Assembly: GCA_003281455.1 (NCBI GenBank)
Contig: QCBX01000003.1
Coordinates: 1-64,000 of the forward strand
DNA length: 64,000 bases
DNA from: Prochlorococcus sp. AG-347-J21
GTDB lineage: Bacteria > Cyanobacteriota > Cyanobacteriia > PCC-6307 > Cyanobiaceae
Reading direction: 5' to 3'
Below are positions 1 through 9,000 of this stretch, in pieces. Position numbers and translations under genes: made by a program. Every line of letters begins with the position of its first letter. Position 1 is the first letter of the stretch. Below the pieces are notes generated by a model. The model was not told the origin of the DNA, searched no databases, and saw only the letters and a program-made list of their open reading frames with translations.

Positions 1-776
1 TCATTCTTTTTGTTAATTACCAATTTTTTAATTCTAAGTAAATTTTTTTGATATTTGAAACTTTCTTCTTTTACATAACCACTTACCCTGACTCTAAATG
101 CTCTATTCTTAATAAATAAAATTTTTGTTTTACTATTTTCAAGTGCATAAAATAATAATTCCTCTCCATGAACAGGCCTTTGAAATTTTTTTAAATAATT
201 ATTTATTTGATCAATTCTGTAAGAATAAATCTTTGCAGAATAATGAGAATTACAAATTGAAAAACGGTCATTAAGACCTCTAAAACTCTGCCATGAGGGT
301 AAACTGATGATATCACTTTTTCTTGATAGATTTTTTCTTATTAATTCCTCAAAAGAGTCAATATATAAGAGATCTGGTCGTATAAATAAGGTTATATCAC
401 TATCGAATTTTTCTGAAATTTGATATGCTTTTTTTAATGAGTACAGTTGATGCATTAGATTTTCTGTAGTTTTAAAATTATCTAAATGAGGATCACCATA
501 TTTATAAATATTTTCTAAATTAGCCTCTTTTAAAAATAAATTTGGAGGATCTGTAATTAATTTTTCACAATCAATAAGTTCCCAATTTTTTTCAATCTTT
601 AAGTTTATTTCCTTACTCCTTTTGTTGTTGATATATTTATTGTTAAAAAAATGACAAAAAATCTTTACCTCACCATGTTTTTTTGCTGGATTAATAATAT
701 TTTCTTCAATGCTAGGGTAAGTTTTTTTTAAGTTTCTAGTTATTCCATAAAAACATATAGAGATTTTTTTTTGCAT
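1..776 (-). CDS. Unknown protein of polysaccharide locus, C-terminus cut by window edge
   Basis: The frame opens at an ATG at 776-774 and stays open to the window edge (258 codons visible), so the C-terminus is missing. It starts MQKKISICFYGITRN, a short beta-strand opening typical of Rossmann-like or GT-A folds. Later it carries an RPDLLYID segment (about residue 150) and a VHGEELLFYALE segment (about residue 208). I do not recognise the family. Proteins of this style sit in capsule/O-antigen clusters and may be glycosyltransferases, but no canonical DxD motif is obvious. The start lies 3 bp after the stop of the upstream membrane protein, so it is probably the third gene of one operon with the sugar transferase. 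Confidence 0.7.
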   Translation of the reverse strand, partial: MQKKISICFYGITRNLKKTYPSIEENIINPAKKHGEVKIFCHFFNNKYINNKRSKEINLKIEKNWELIDCEKLITDPPNLFLKEANLENIYKYGDPHLDNFKTTENLMHQLYSLKKAYQISEKFDSDITLFIRPDLLYIDSFEELIRKNLSRKSDIISLPSWQSFRGLNDRFSICNSHYSAKIYSYRIDQINNYLKKFQRPVHGEELLFYALENSKTKILFIKNRAFRVRVSGYVKEESFKYQKNLLRIKKLVINKKN

Positions 777-779
777 TTC

Positions 780-1601
780 TTATAAATTTAATTTATTTAA
801 AGTTGATTTATCTGATTTTTTACTAAAAACTGTTTTTATGAATTCCTTATTTTTTGAAATCTTAAGTATTAATTCATTAATCTGATTTATTGTGTTTCTT
901 ATTATAAACAACAATATGATAGATATACTAGCATTTTCTCTTAAGAAAATAGATAACATTATTCCAAACATGATTATTGTATTTACTATGGGTTTTATGT
1001 AAGTTACTAGTTCATAATTATTTTTAATTTTATTTATATAAGTCTTTTTAAATTCATTATTTAAAGATTTTTTCTTATTTTTTTTATCAAAATTAAGAAA
1101 CTTTTTACTTAGATGATAATTTAATATGCAGCTTGAAATTATAATAATTGTAATTTGATAGTCATAGTAAAATAGGAAAATTAATAATATAAAACTATAA
1201 ATTAGTATTGTTCTAAAATTTATAAATTCTTCAATCTTCCAAAGATTTTTATCAAATAATTTTTTATTTAAATTTACTTTCTCAGCTTTCATATTATTAA
1301 ACTTTCTTATTTTTATATTCTTTATAATTTGACTTTTCAAAAACTTAGTAAGGCATATGTGTATTATTAAAAGTACTAGAACAACTGTAAGAGATATAAA
1401 TTGATCCTTATTTGTATTAATATTTATATTTAAATATGAAAGTGGAATACTTACTAATTTACTGATTTTACCACTATTTACTATTGCTACAGCTTTAAAA
1501 GGAATAGCAAAAAGTAATACTTGACTAATCTTTTCGACAATACCCAAAAGTATAGCGATTATATATATTAAATTTTTTTTTCTAATTATGTTATTTCTCA
1601 T
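780..1601 (-). CDS. Orphan multi-spanning membrane protein resembling an ABC-exporter transmembrane domain
   Basis: A 273-residue hydrophobic protein with about five to six membrane segments (roughly 10-30, 65-88, 128-160, 205-245) separated by very Lys/Asn-rich loops. The arrangement, with long cytoplasmic helices and a late segment like ISIILLFIIRNTINQINELI, recalls the transmembrane half of type I ABC exporters such as polysaccharide or lipid-oligosaccharide flippases. No Walker A or ABC signature is present and no ATPase gene is adjacent in view. It lies between the sugar transferase (12 bp away) and the unknown gene downstream (3 bp away), so it is probably in the same operon. The family assignment is inference; it could be a degenerate exporter or an unrelated membrane protein. 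Confidence 0.65.
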   Translation of the reverse strand: MRNNIIRKKNLIYIIAILLGIVEKISQVLLFAIPFKAVAIVNSGKISKLVSIPLSYLNININTNKDQFISLTVVLVLLIIHICLTKFLKSQIIKNIKIRKFNNMKAEKVNLNKKLFDKNLWKIEEFINFRTILIYSFILLIFLFYYDYQITIIIISSCILNYHLSKKFLNFDKKNKKKSLNNEFKKTYINKIKNNYELVTYIKPIVNTIIMFGIMLSIFLRENASISIILLFIIRNTINQINELILKISKNKEFIKTVFSKKSDKSTLNKLNL

Positions 1602-1613
1602 TTTACAAGGCGT

Positions 1614-2951
1614 TTATTTTGGGCTCCAACCAATACCACTAAAAACCACTCTTGTAGTTTTAAAGAGAATTAAAAGGTCTATCCAACATGAAAAATTTTT
1701 AATGTAGTATACATCATAACTTAATTTATTTTTAGCATCTTCAATAGATGCTCCATATGGATAATTAACTTGAGCCCAACCGCTTAACCCAGGTTTTACA
1801 TAATTTCTACAATGATAATTTGGAATTAATTTATTTAATTTCATATTTATTTCCGGCCTTTCTGGCCTTGGACCGATAAGACTCATTTCTCCTTTGATAA
1901 CAGAAATAATTTGAGGTAATTCGTCTATTCTTATTCTTCTGAGTATTTTCCCAATAATTGTTATCCTCGAATCATTTTTTGTAGACCATTGAGGGCCATT
2001 TTTCTCTGCATCAATTTTCATTGTTCTAAGTTTTATTATTTTTATTGGGTGTCCAAATAAACCTTCTCTTGTCTGGCAATAAAAAATTGGACCTCTATCA
2101 TTAATCCAGATAAGTAAACCAGAAAATATTATTATTGGGAAAGAAAGTAATAGTATCAGCGAACCCAATAATATATCACCTAATCTTTTTAATCTGAGTT
2201 GTATTTTCTTTTCATTTTGTATATTTTGATTATTAACTAACTCATATAAGTTAATAAGTTCAGACGGTATTCTTTTTACAAATTTTTCACACCAACTAAT
2301 TGATGAATATATCTCTACACCATTCTTATACATATACTCAATAATATTTTTGTTTTGTTTATTTATTTCTGCATCAAAAGCGATAATTAATTGATCTGGA
2401 ATATATTCAATATCTTTTTTATTTTTAATTTTTTTGAAATTATAAATATTCAATTTATCTAATAAAAGGTTTTCTTTAATATATGTTATTTCTCTCTCGT
2501 CTCCCAGTAAAAAGACATTAATTACATTAGCTTTTCTGTTTTCAAATAGAAAATAGAAAATAAAATTATTTATTAAAGATATAGGAATTAATATTAAGTA
2601 AATAAGTAATATGTTTGATGATGTAAAAGAGTCTTGAATGGAAAAAATTTTTAATATAAATGTAAATATCAGGACAATAGAACTTATTATGATAATTTCC
2701 CTAAAGTCTTTTATTGATTTCAAAAAAATATTCTCAGTTCCAGTTAATAAATATCTTCCTCTCATATAACTTAAAAATATCCAAAATATTAGAAATCCTA
2801 TTAACTGATTTGTGTCAAAAATCTTTTTGAAATAGAAAAAATTATTATCTAGAATAAGTTGAATTACTTTAAATGAAAAATAAAAGTCAAAGATTGAAAG
2901 TAGCCATAACTTGAACTTTCTTTTTCTAGTAGTATCTAAAAATAGATTCAT
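1614..2951 (-). CDS. Polyprenyl-phosphate hexose-1-phosphate transferase (bacterial sugar transferase)
   Basis: This enzyme transfers a sugar-1-phosphate from a nucleotide sugar to undecaprenyl phosphate at the inner membrane and so starts a polysaccharide repeat unit. The 445-residue protein has an N-terminal multi-span membrane region (about 15-140), a CoA-binding-like linker (about 145-230), and a C-terminal bacterial sugar transferase domain (253-445) that begins with the membrane-embedded KRLGDILLGSL helix. Family motifs are visible: KLRTM (307-311), DELPQ with the acidic catalytic pair (343-347), GPRPERPE (360-367) and KPGLSGWAQV (386-395). The length suits the WbaP/WcaJ/EpsE class. It is the first gene of a leftward operon, divergent from the epimerase genes across 170 bp. 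Confidence 0.92.
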   Translation of the reverse strand: MNLFLDTTRKRKFKLWLLSIFDFYFSFKVIQLILDNNFFYFKKIFDTNQLIGFLIFWIFLSYMRGRYLLTGTENIFLKSIKDFREIIIISSIVLIFTFILKIFSIQDSFTSSNILLIYLILIPISLINNFIFYFLFENRKANVINVFLLGDEREITYIKENLLLDKLNIYNFKKIKNKKDIEYIPDQLIIAFDAEINKQNKNIIEYMYKNGVEIYSSISWCEKFVKRIPSELINLYELVNNQNIQNEKKIQLRLKRLGDILLGSLILLLSFPIIIFSGLLIWINDRGPIFYCQTREGLFGHPIKIIKLRTMKIDAEKNGPQWSTKNDSRITIIGKILRRIRIDELPQIISVIKGEMSLIGPRPERPEINMKLNKLIPNYHCRNYVKPGLSGWAQVNYPYGASIEDAKNKLSYDVYYIKNFSCWIDLLILFKTTRVVFSGIGWSPK

Positions 2952-3121
2952 AATTTTAGAAGAACATAAACAAAATAGAAGAAATTCAAACTTTAAGCAT
3001 TATATAGAACATTAAAGAATTGCTAATTTTATAAATTTCATAGTAAATTAGTCGTTATTGATTATCAACCTATCTTTTTTGGTTTTACTATATTAATCAA
3101 CTTTTTAAAAAATAAAGTACT

Positions 3122-4147
3122 GTGGAAAAATTTTTCATAACAGGAGGAGGAGGTTTTATTGGAGCTGCAGTTGTGACAAGATTGCTTCAAGAGGGGCATG
3201 AAGTAATTAGTCTTGATAATTTGAATGATTATTATTCGGTAAAATTAAAAAGAGATCGGTTAGCAAGAATCCATAAAATAAGTAAAGATTTAAATAGTCG
3301 TTATAAATTTATTGAATCATCTTTAGAAAACAAAAAAATATTGGAATCTATTTTTAGCGAACAAAAGCCAAATATAGTAATTAATTTAGCTGCACAAGCT
3401 GGAGTTAGGTATTCTATTGAGAACCCTTTTTCTTACATTGATAGTAATATAGTTGGATTTATAAATATACTTGAAGCATGTAGAGAGCATAATATAAAGA
3501 ATTTAGTTTACGCATCAAGCAGTTCAGTTTATGGGGGAAATAGTAAAATCCCATTTTCGGAAAAAGATCCAGTTAACAATCCCATAAGTTTATATGCAGC
3601 AACAAAAAGATCAAATGAACTAATGGCAAATACTTATAGTCATTTATATAAAATCCCCGCTACAGGACTTAGGTTTTTTACTGTTTATGGTCCTTGGGGG
3701 CGACCAGATATGGCACCCATGATTTTTGCAAAGGCTATTCTTAATGGGGAAATTATAAACATATTTAATAGAGGAAATATGAAAAGAGACTTTACATATA
3801 TAGACGATATTGTTGAAGCAGTAATTAAGTGTGCATTTAAGGTGGCAACTCCTAATTTCCCAGATAAAGATCAGATAGGTAATCCATCTAACTCGCATTC
3901 TCCACATAGGATTTTTAATATTGGCAGAGGTCAATCTATTGAGTTAAGTTACTTTATTGAATTATTGGAAAGATATTTAGGAAGTAAAGCTAAAAAAATA
4001 ATGATGCCTATGCAGTCTGGCGAAGTTAAGGAAACTTTGTCAGATTGTGCTGATCTCCAAGAATGGATTAACTATAAGCCTTCTACTTCAATAGAAATGG
4101 GGGTTTCTAAATTCATAGATTGGTTCAAAGATTATTATGAAAGGTAG
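3122..4147 (+). CDS. NAD-dependent epimerase, probable UDP-glucuronate 4-epimerase
   Basis: An extended short-chain dehydrogenase of 341 residues. The NAD-binding GGGGFIGA motif is at residues 8-15, followed by the LDNLNDYY signature that is typical of UDP-glucuronate 4-epimerases. The SSSVYG segment and the catalytic YAATK (YxxxK) follow near residue 160. The reaction would be UDP-GlcA to UDP-GalA. The Ugd encoded 1.3 kb downstream would make the UDP-GlcA substrate. The start is a GTG, chosen because the Rossmann strand begins directly after it and no upstream alternative fits. The exact sugar specificity cannot be read from sequence alone; dTDP-glucose dehydratase-like relatives exist. Confidence 0.88.
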   Translation: MEKFFITGGGGFIGAAVVTRLLQEGHEVISLDNLNDYYSVKLKRDRLARIHKISKDLNSRYKFIESSLENKKILESIFSEQKPNIVINLAAQAGVRYSIENPFSYIDSNIVGFINILEACREHNIKNLVYASSSSVYGGNSKIPFSEKDPVNNPISLYAATKRSNELMANTYSHLYKIPATGLRFFTVYGPWGRPDMAPMIFAKAILNGEIINIFNRGNMKRDFTYIDDIVEAVIKCAFKVATPNFPDKDQIGNPSNSHSPHRIFNIGRGQSIELSYFIELLERYLGSKAKKIMMPMQSGEVKETLSDCADLQEWINYKPSTSIEMGVSKFIDWFKDYYER

Positions 4148-4324
4148 AATTTATAAAATTTCATAAGTTCAATTATTTTCTTTAAAAATCAAAATTTTAT
4201 AATTTTAATAAAGTATAGTAATTATGTTATAAAAGTTATCTTATAGTTTTATTATTGTCAGAGTTAAAGGATTAGCAGGGATTATAAATTTTTTCTAATT
4301 CTTTAAAAGTTTTAGGTTATCAAA

Positions 4325-5395
4325 ATGAACCGTATTTTAATAACTGGTGGAGCGGGTTTCATAGGGAGCCATACAGCAAGTTTACTTTTGGAGAAGGGTT
4401 TTGATTTGATTATCGTAGATTCTTTTGTAAACTCTTCGAAGTTGTTTCTTGAAAAAATTTTTACTCTTTTTAAAAAGATAGATGAAAAATATGAGGAAAG
4501 GATTAAATTTATTGAGTGTGATATTAGAAATTTTAATAAACTAAATAATGTCTTTCAAGAATCAATAAATGAAGGAAAACCAATAAATTCAGTTATACAT
4601 TTTGCTGGATTGAAGTCTGTCTCTGAATCAGTTGAATATCCCTTGCAATACTGGGATGCCAATGTAAATGGATCTATCAATCTTTTTAAGGTTATGGCTA
4701 TTCATAATTGTAAAACTATTGTTTTTAGTAGTAGTGCAACTGTCTACGGAACTTCAGATAATAAACTCTTAACAGAAGATGCTGAAATTAAACCTAAAAA
4801 TCCTTATGGAGAATCAAAATTAATCATCGAGAAAATTTTGAATTCACTTTATATCAGTGATAAAGAAAATTGGAAAATAGCAAATTTAAGATACTTTAAT
4901 CCTATAGGTGCACATGAATCAGGATTAATTGGAGAATGCCCTAATGGTGTTCCATCTAATTTATTCCCTTTTATTACTCAAGTGGCAATAGGTAAAAGGA
5001 GCTTTTTAAAAGTTTATGGAAGAGATTGGCCTACCAAAGATGGGACTGCAATCAGAGATTACATTCACGTTATGGATCTTGCTGAAGGACATTTATCAGC
5101 TTTAAATTATTTAGAATCACAAGATGGGATTTTTACTAATTTAAATCTTGGAACCTCTAAGGGAACAACTGTGCTTGAATTAGTTAGGACATTCGAAAAA
5201 GTTAACAACTGTAAGATACCCTTTGATTATGTTGATAGAAGACCAGGTGATGTAGCAATTTCAGTGGCTGACAATAAAAAAGCAATAAATATATTGAATT
5301 GGAAACCTCATCGGAACATTGAAAGAATGTGCATAGATGGTTGGTTTTGGGAAAAAAATGTTAATGACCTTAAATTAACTTTTGACAAATTTTAA
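4325..5395 (+). CDS. galE: UDP-glucose 4-epimerase
   Basis: GalE interconverts UDP-glucose and UDP-galactose using tightly bound NAD. The 356-residue protein has GGAGFIGSH at residues 7-15, the SSSATVYG segment and the catalytic YGESK (YxxxK), followed by NLRYFNPIGAH and the downstream GTAIRDYIHVMDLA motif that is diagnostic of GalE. Length is normal for the family. It lies in the same direction as the UDP-glucuronate epimerase, 177 bp downstream with no gene between, and converges with ugd. Together they supply activated hexoses and hexuronic acids for the polysaccharide genes on the left. Confidence 0.95.
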   Translation: MNRILITGGAGFIGSHTASLLLEKGFDLIIVDSFVNSSKLFLEKIFTLFKKIDEKYEERIKFIECDIRNFNKLNNVFQESINEGKPINSVIHFAGLKSVSESVEYPLQYWDANVNGSINLFKVMAIHNCKTIVFSSSATVYGTSDNKLLTEDAEIKPKNPYGESKLIIEKILNSLYISDKENWKIANLRYFNPIGAHESGLIGECPNGVPSNLFPFITQVAIGKRSFLKVYGRDWPTKDGTAIRDYIHVMDLAEGHLSALNYLESQDGIFTNLNLGTSKGTTVLELVRTFEKVNNCKIPFDYVDRRPGDVAISVADNKKAINILNWKPHRNIERMCIDGWFWEKNVNDLKLTFDKF

Positions 5396-5422
5396 AAATA
5401 TAGAATTTTTATAAGTAATAAT

Positions 5423-6865
5423 TTATATTTGTGATCCGTCTCCAATTCTCCACAAATTAAGACCGGCATTCTTAACTTCATTTGTATTGACAATTGACCT
5501 TGCATCAAATATCCATGAGGGGCTTCTCATGATTTTTTTTGCCTTAAGCCAATCTATATTTTCGTATTCTTTCCATTCAGTAAGAATTATTGATGCATCT
5601 GAACCAGATAATGATTCATCTGTAGTTTTTGCGTAATTCCACACACCTTTACTATCAAATGTTTTATCAGTTAATGGATCCTCGCTATTAACCGATGATT
5701 TAATTCCCAGATCTTTTTCAATTTGGCATGTGTCTACTTTTGGATCATGTATTGATAGTACTGCCCCTTCTTCTATTAAATCTTTACAAATTGTTATTGC
5801 AGCTGATTCTCTAGTGTCATTAGTATTTGCTTTAAAAGCAAATCCTAAAATACTAATTTTTTTTCCTGTGACTGTTCCAAAAAGAGTTTTGACAATTAAC
5901 TTTGAAATCCTATGTTGATGCCATTTATTAAGTGCAATAACTTCTTCCCAAAACTTTGCAACTTCTGGTAAACCAAAATATTCGCATAAATATACAAGAT
6001 TTAAGATATCTTTTTTAAAGCAGCTACCACCAAAACCTGGACCAGAATCTAGAAATTTTGAACCAATTCTACTGTCAGAACCAATTGCTCTAGCAACTTC
6101 TCTGACATCAGCACCAGTCGCTTCACAAATTGCACTTATTGAATTAATTGAACTAATTCGTTGGGCCAAGAATGCGTTGGCCGTCAACTTTGCTAATTCG
6201 CTACTCCAAATATTTGTATGCAGTATTTTTTCTTTTGGAACCCAATTAAGGTAAATTTCACTTAGGACGTTAATTGCTTCAATATTTTCTCCACCAATAA
6301 GAACTCTATCAGGATGCTCAAGATCCTCAATAGCTGAACCTTCTGATAAAAATTCTGGATTGGACAAAACGTCAAATGTTGTTTTTGATTTGTTTTGAGA
6401 ATTCAGTTCTGCATCCTCGAGAATCTTTTTAATTACTTCTGCGGTCTTTACTGGTAATGTACTTTTTTCTACTACTATTGTATGTCCTGAGGCAAACTTT
6501 GATACTTGCCTTGCACAAGCTTCAACCCATTTTAAATCACTTGCTTTGCCTGCGCCAATGCCTTTCGTCTTAGTGGGTGTATTAACAGAAATGAAAACTA
6601 TATCGGCATTTGATATATGTTTTTCTATTTCTACAGAGAAATGAAGATTTATATTTCTACATTTTTCTATTTTTTTATCCAGTCCAGGTTCATATATGGG
6701 TAAATCTTCCAGATTACTACTATTCCAATCTTGAATTCTCTGAGCGTTAATATCAACAACATTTACACTTAAGTATGGACACTTGTCGGCTATGACTGAC
6801 ATTGTTGGCCCTCCAACATAACCTGCGCCAATACAACAAATATTTTTTATTTGAGGTAACACCAT
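5423..6865 (-). CDS. ugd: UDP-glucose 6-dehydrogenase, eukaryotic-like sequence type
   Basis: It oxidises UDP-glucose to UDP-glucuronate with two NAD+. The 480-residue protein has GAGYVGGP (13-20), ISVNTPTK (92-99), EKSTLPV (133-139), LSNPEFLSEG (167-176), the WSSELAKLTANAFLAQRIS block (220-238) and the catalytic cysteine in GFGGSCFKKD (Cys282). Length and wording of these motifs match the animal/plant UGDH class (about 480-490 residues) better than the shorter proteobacterial Ugd/TuaD class; this comparison is from memory. It converges with galE (27 bp between stops). Its product feeds the UDP-GlcA 4-epimerase encoded at 3.1 kb. Confidence 0.95.
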   Translation of the reverse strand: MVLPQIKNICCIGAGYVGGPTMSVIADKCPYLSVNVVDINAQRIQDWNSSNLEDLPIYEPGLDKKIEKCRNINLHFSVEIEKHISNADIVFISVNTPTKTKGIGAGKASDLKWVEACARQVSKFASGHTIVVEKSTLPVKTAEVIKKILEDAELNSQNKSKTTFDVLSNPEFLSEGSAIEDLEHPDRVLIGGENIEAINVLSEIYLNWVPKEKILHTNIWSSELAKLTANAFLAQRISSINSISAICEATGADVREVARAIGSDSRIGSKFLDSGPGFGGSCFKKDILNLVYLCEYFGLPEVAKFWEEVIALNKWHQHRISKLIVKTLFGTVTGKKISILGFAFKANTNDTRESAAITICKDLIEEGAVLSIHDPKVDTCQIEKDLGIKSSVNSEDPLTDKTFDSKGVWNYAKTTDESLSGSDASIILTEWKEYENIDWLKAKKIMRSPSWIFDARSIVNTNEVKNAGLNLWRIGDGSQI

Positions 6866-6998
6866 AGTTTGTTAGATAGAAAAATTAGGTATTTATAACC
6901 TTAAGAAAATCATCATTATAATTGAAGAGGTGGGTAAGAAGTTTAAAGCTTTTCATATAATTCAATAACGAAATAATAAATTTAATCATATTTGTAAA

Positions 6999-7072
<74 letters not shown>

Positions 7073-7214
7073 ATTTATTTATTATATCCGACCGCTGCTT
7101 AAGCATTTAGAATTAAATAATATTCTTTTTAAATATTTATTAGTTAATTTAAATCTTCTAAAATTATGGTTAAATTAAGGTAAATCAAAAAACTATTAAT
7201 ACTTAGTAATAAAT

Positions 7215-7877
7215 TTGGCTAAAAGGATTTCCGAAAAAGAAAAAATAATAATTATCAAGGAGTTCACTCAAGGGAAAGCTATAGATCAATTAGCGAAAGA
7301 ATTCAATTGTGCAAGATCAACCATTGTTCGTAATTTGAAAAAGCACCTAGGGGAAGATCTATATAACAAAATAATTCCAAAAGCTCAAAAAATTAATAAA
7401 ATTATTGATTATAAAAATATAAATGATACCTATGGAGATTCTAATATTTTTGATGAGAAAAATTCTAATAATTCAGACTTAATTAAAAATGAGGATGATT
7501 TATCACCTATTTCACAATTTACTGAGATAACACCTTTAAATTTTGATATAGATAATACTTTACAGAAAGACTTATCATCTATACCTATCTCAGAAGTAAA
7601 TCTCCCAAATAATGTTTATATGATAGTTGATAAAAAAATTGAGTTGGAAATCAAATATTTAAGAGATTATCCAGATTGGCAATTTCTTTCTAAAGAAGAA
7701 TTAGATAGAAAAACAATTGAAATTTTCTTTGACTTAAAGCTGGCAAAAAAAATTTGTACTAGAGAACAGAAAGTAATTAAGGTTCCGAATCCCAATGTAT
7801 TTCGGATCGTAGCACCACTATTATTGAATAAGGGTATTTCAAGAATTGTAAGTTCTGATAAATTGATAGCTTTATAA
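7215..7877 (+). CDS. Helix-turn-helix protein of unknown function, conserved style
   Basis: A 220-residue protein starting at TTG (7215). Residues 1-50 form a resolvase/Hin-like helix-turn-helix: KEFTQGKAIDQLAKEFNCARSTIV has the helix, turn and recognition-helix spacing of DNA-binding domains. A low-complexity, Asn/Asp-rich linker follows (about 65-130). A well-ordered C-terminal domain (about 130-220) has YLRDYPDWQFLSKEELDRKT. The TTG start is preferred because the HTH begins immediately after it. It could be a small transcription factor; the C-terminal domain is not one I recognise. Confidence 0.75.
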   Translation: MAKRISEKEKIIIIKEFTQGKAIDQLAKEFNCARSTIVRNLKKHLGEDLYNKIIPKAQKINKIIDYKNINDTYGDSNIFDEKNSNNSDLIKNEDDLSPISQFTEITPLNFDIDNTLQKDLSSIPISEVNLPNNVYMIVDKKIELEIKYLRDYPDWQFLSKEELDRKTIEIFFDLKLAKKICTREQKVIKVPNPNVFRIVAPLLLNKGISRIVSSDKLIAL

Positions 7878-7880
7878 AAT

Positions 7881-8102
7881 TTATTTTTTTAAATCAAAAT
7901 CAGTTTTTATGAGACCGCCTAATAATGAACCACTAATAAAACTAATTCCAACAATAAATCCTGTAGGTAGACTCACCGTTTCATTCGTTAATAAAATAAC
8001 TTTACGTTTATTTGAACTATTTTGGACCCCAATCATTAAGATTGAAAATAATAAAAAGTTAAAAGTAAATAAAAAAATGGCTTTTTTTAATAATGATTCC
8101 AT
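7881..8102 (-). CDS. Small two-helix membrane protein, LapA/DUF1049-like
   Basis: A 73-residue protein with two membrane helices. The first (about 8-26) ends in LMIGVQNSS, and the second (about 46-64) is FIVGISFISGSLLGGLIK. This helix, VQN, beta-like linker (RKVILLTNETVSLPTG), helix layout is the pattern of the LapA/DUF1049 family, implicated elsewhere in envelope lipopolysaccharide assembly. It converges with the HTH gene (3 bp between stops) and lies just downstream of rsmI on the same strand. Function here is unknown. Confidence 0.7.
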   Translation of the reverse strand: MESLLKKAIFLFTFNFLLFSILMIGVQNSSNKRKVILLTNETVSLPTGFIVGISFISGSLLGGLIKTDFDLKK

Positions 8103-8130
8103 CTTTATCTTCGAAATTTATTGGACTAAT

Positions 8131-8997
8131 TTAATACATATTATAAATAAGACTTTTAGTAAGGTTATTTTTTTTTGCTAAATATTTAGATGCCTTTGAA
8201 AGAGATAAACCTGCTTTAATCAAATCATTTAGTTCTTTTTTTAATTCAGATTCATTAATTACTAAATCATCCCTGTAGCTTTCCCTCCCTTTGATGACTA
8301 TTGTAATTTCTCCCAATACATCTTTGTCTTTAAAGTAAGTGATAATCTCATTAATATTATTTCCAATATTTTCCTCAAATTTTTTTGTTAATTCGCGAGA
8401 TATGTGAACTTTTCTTTCTCCTCCTAAATACTCTTTTAATTCAAATAATAATTTTTTAAGACGATTAGGTGATTCAAATAAAATTGTCGTTTTATTATTT
8501 TTACTTATTTCCATGAGAATATTTTCTCTTTCAGATTTCTTCCTAGGAAGAAATCCTTCAAAAGTAAATCTTGAAGAAGGAAGACCACTGGATACGAGTG
8601 CGGTTAATGCTGCACATGGCCCAGGTACACAAATAATATTAATGCCATTGGTTCTTGCAATATTCACAAGCTTTTCTCCAGGATCGCAAATACTTGGCAT
8701 GCCGGCATCACTCACTAATGCAATCGATTCCCCAGAGATTAGAAGATTAATTAAGTAAGGTGTTTTTTTAAAAGAATTATTTTTATTAAAGCTTATTAGA
8801 TTATTAGTAAAGTCATATTTTTTCATTATTTTTTTAGTTTGTCTGGTGTCTTCGCAGGCAACTAAAGAAACATTTTTAAGAACGTTTAAAGCCCTTGATG
8901 AAAGATCGTTTAAATTTCCTATTGGAGTACCAACAATATATAAAACACTACTTTCTGGTTCGTCGTTTTTATGAGATGATGAAGTATTAATATTCAT
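8131..8997 (-). CDS. rsmI: 16S rRNA (cytidine1402-2'-O)-methyltransferase
   Basis: RsmI 2'-O-methylates C1402 in the decoding centre of 16S rRNA with S-adenosylmethionine. The 288-residue protein is a class III (tetrapyrrole-methylase fold) methyltransferase. It opens with LYIVGTPIGNLNDLS (about 20-34), then ACEDTRQTKK, SDAGMPSICDPGEKLV and VPGPCAALTALVSSG, all hallmark RsmI segments. The final part (about 245-288) is the small C-terminal helical domain. The ATG at 8997-8995 is only 3 bp from the GTG of the divergent cysQ, so promoter and leader must lie inside the neighbour's coding sequence. Confidence 0.95.
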   Translation of the reverse strand: MNINTSSSHKNDEPESSVLYIVGTPIGNLNDLSSRALNVLKNVSLVACEDTRQTKKIMKKYDFTNNLISFNKNNSFKKTPYLINLLISGESIALVSDAGMPSICDPGEKLVNIARTNGINIICVPGPCAALTALVSSGLPSSRFTFEGFLPRKKSERENILMEISKNNKTTILFESPNRLKKLLFELKEYLGGERKVHISRELTKKFEENIGNNINEIITYFKDKDVLGEITIVIKGRESYRDDLVINESELKKELNDLIKAGLSLSKASKYLAKKNNLTKSLIYNMY

Positions 8998-9000
8998 TTA

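Noticed and set aside
3644-3934. Minus-strand 96-codon ORF inside the UDP-glucuronate epimerase gene
   Set aside because: It is a frame shadow of a clear coding gene and shows no domain features of its own.
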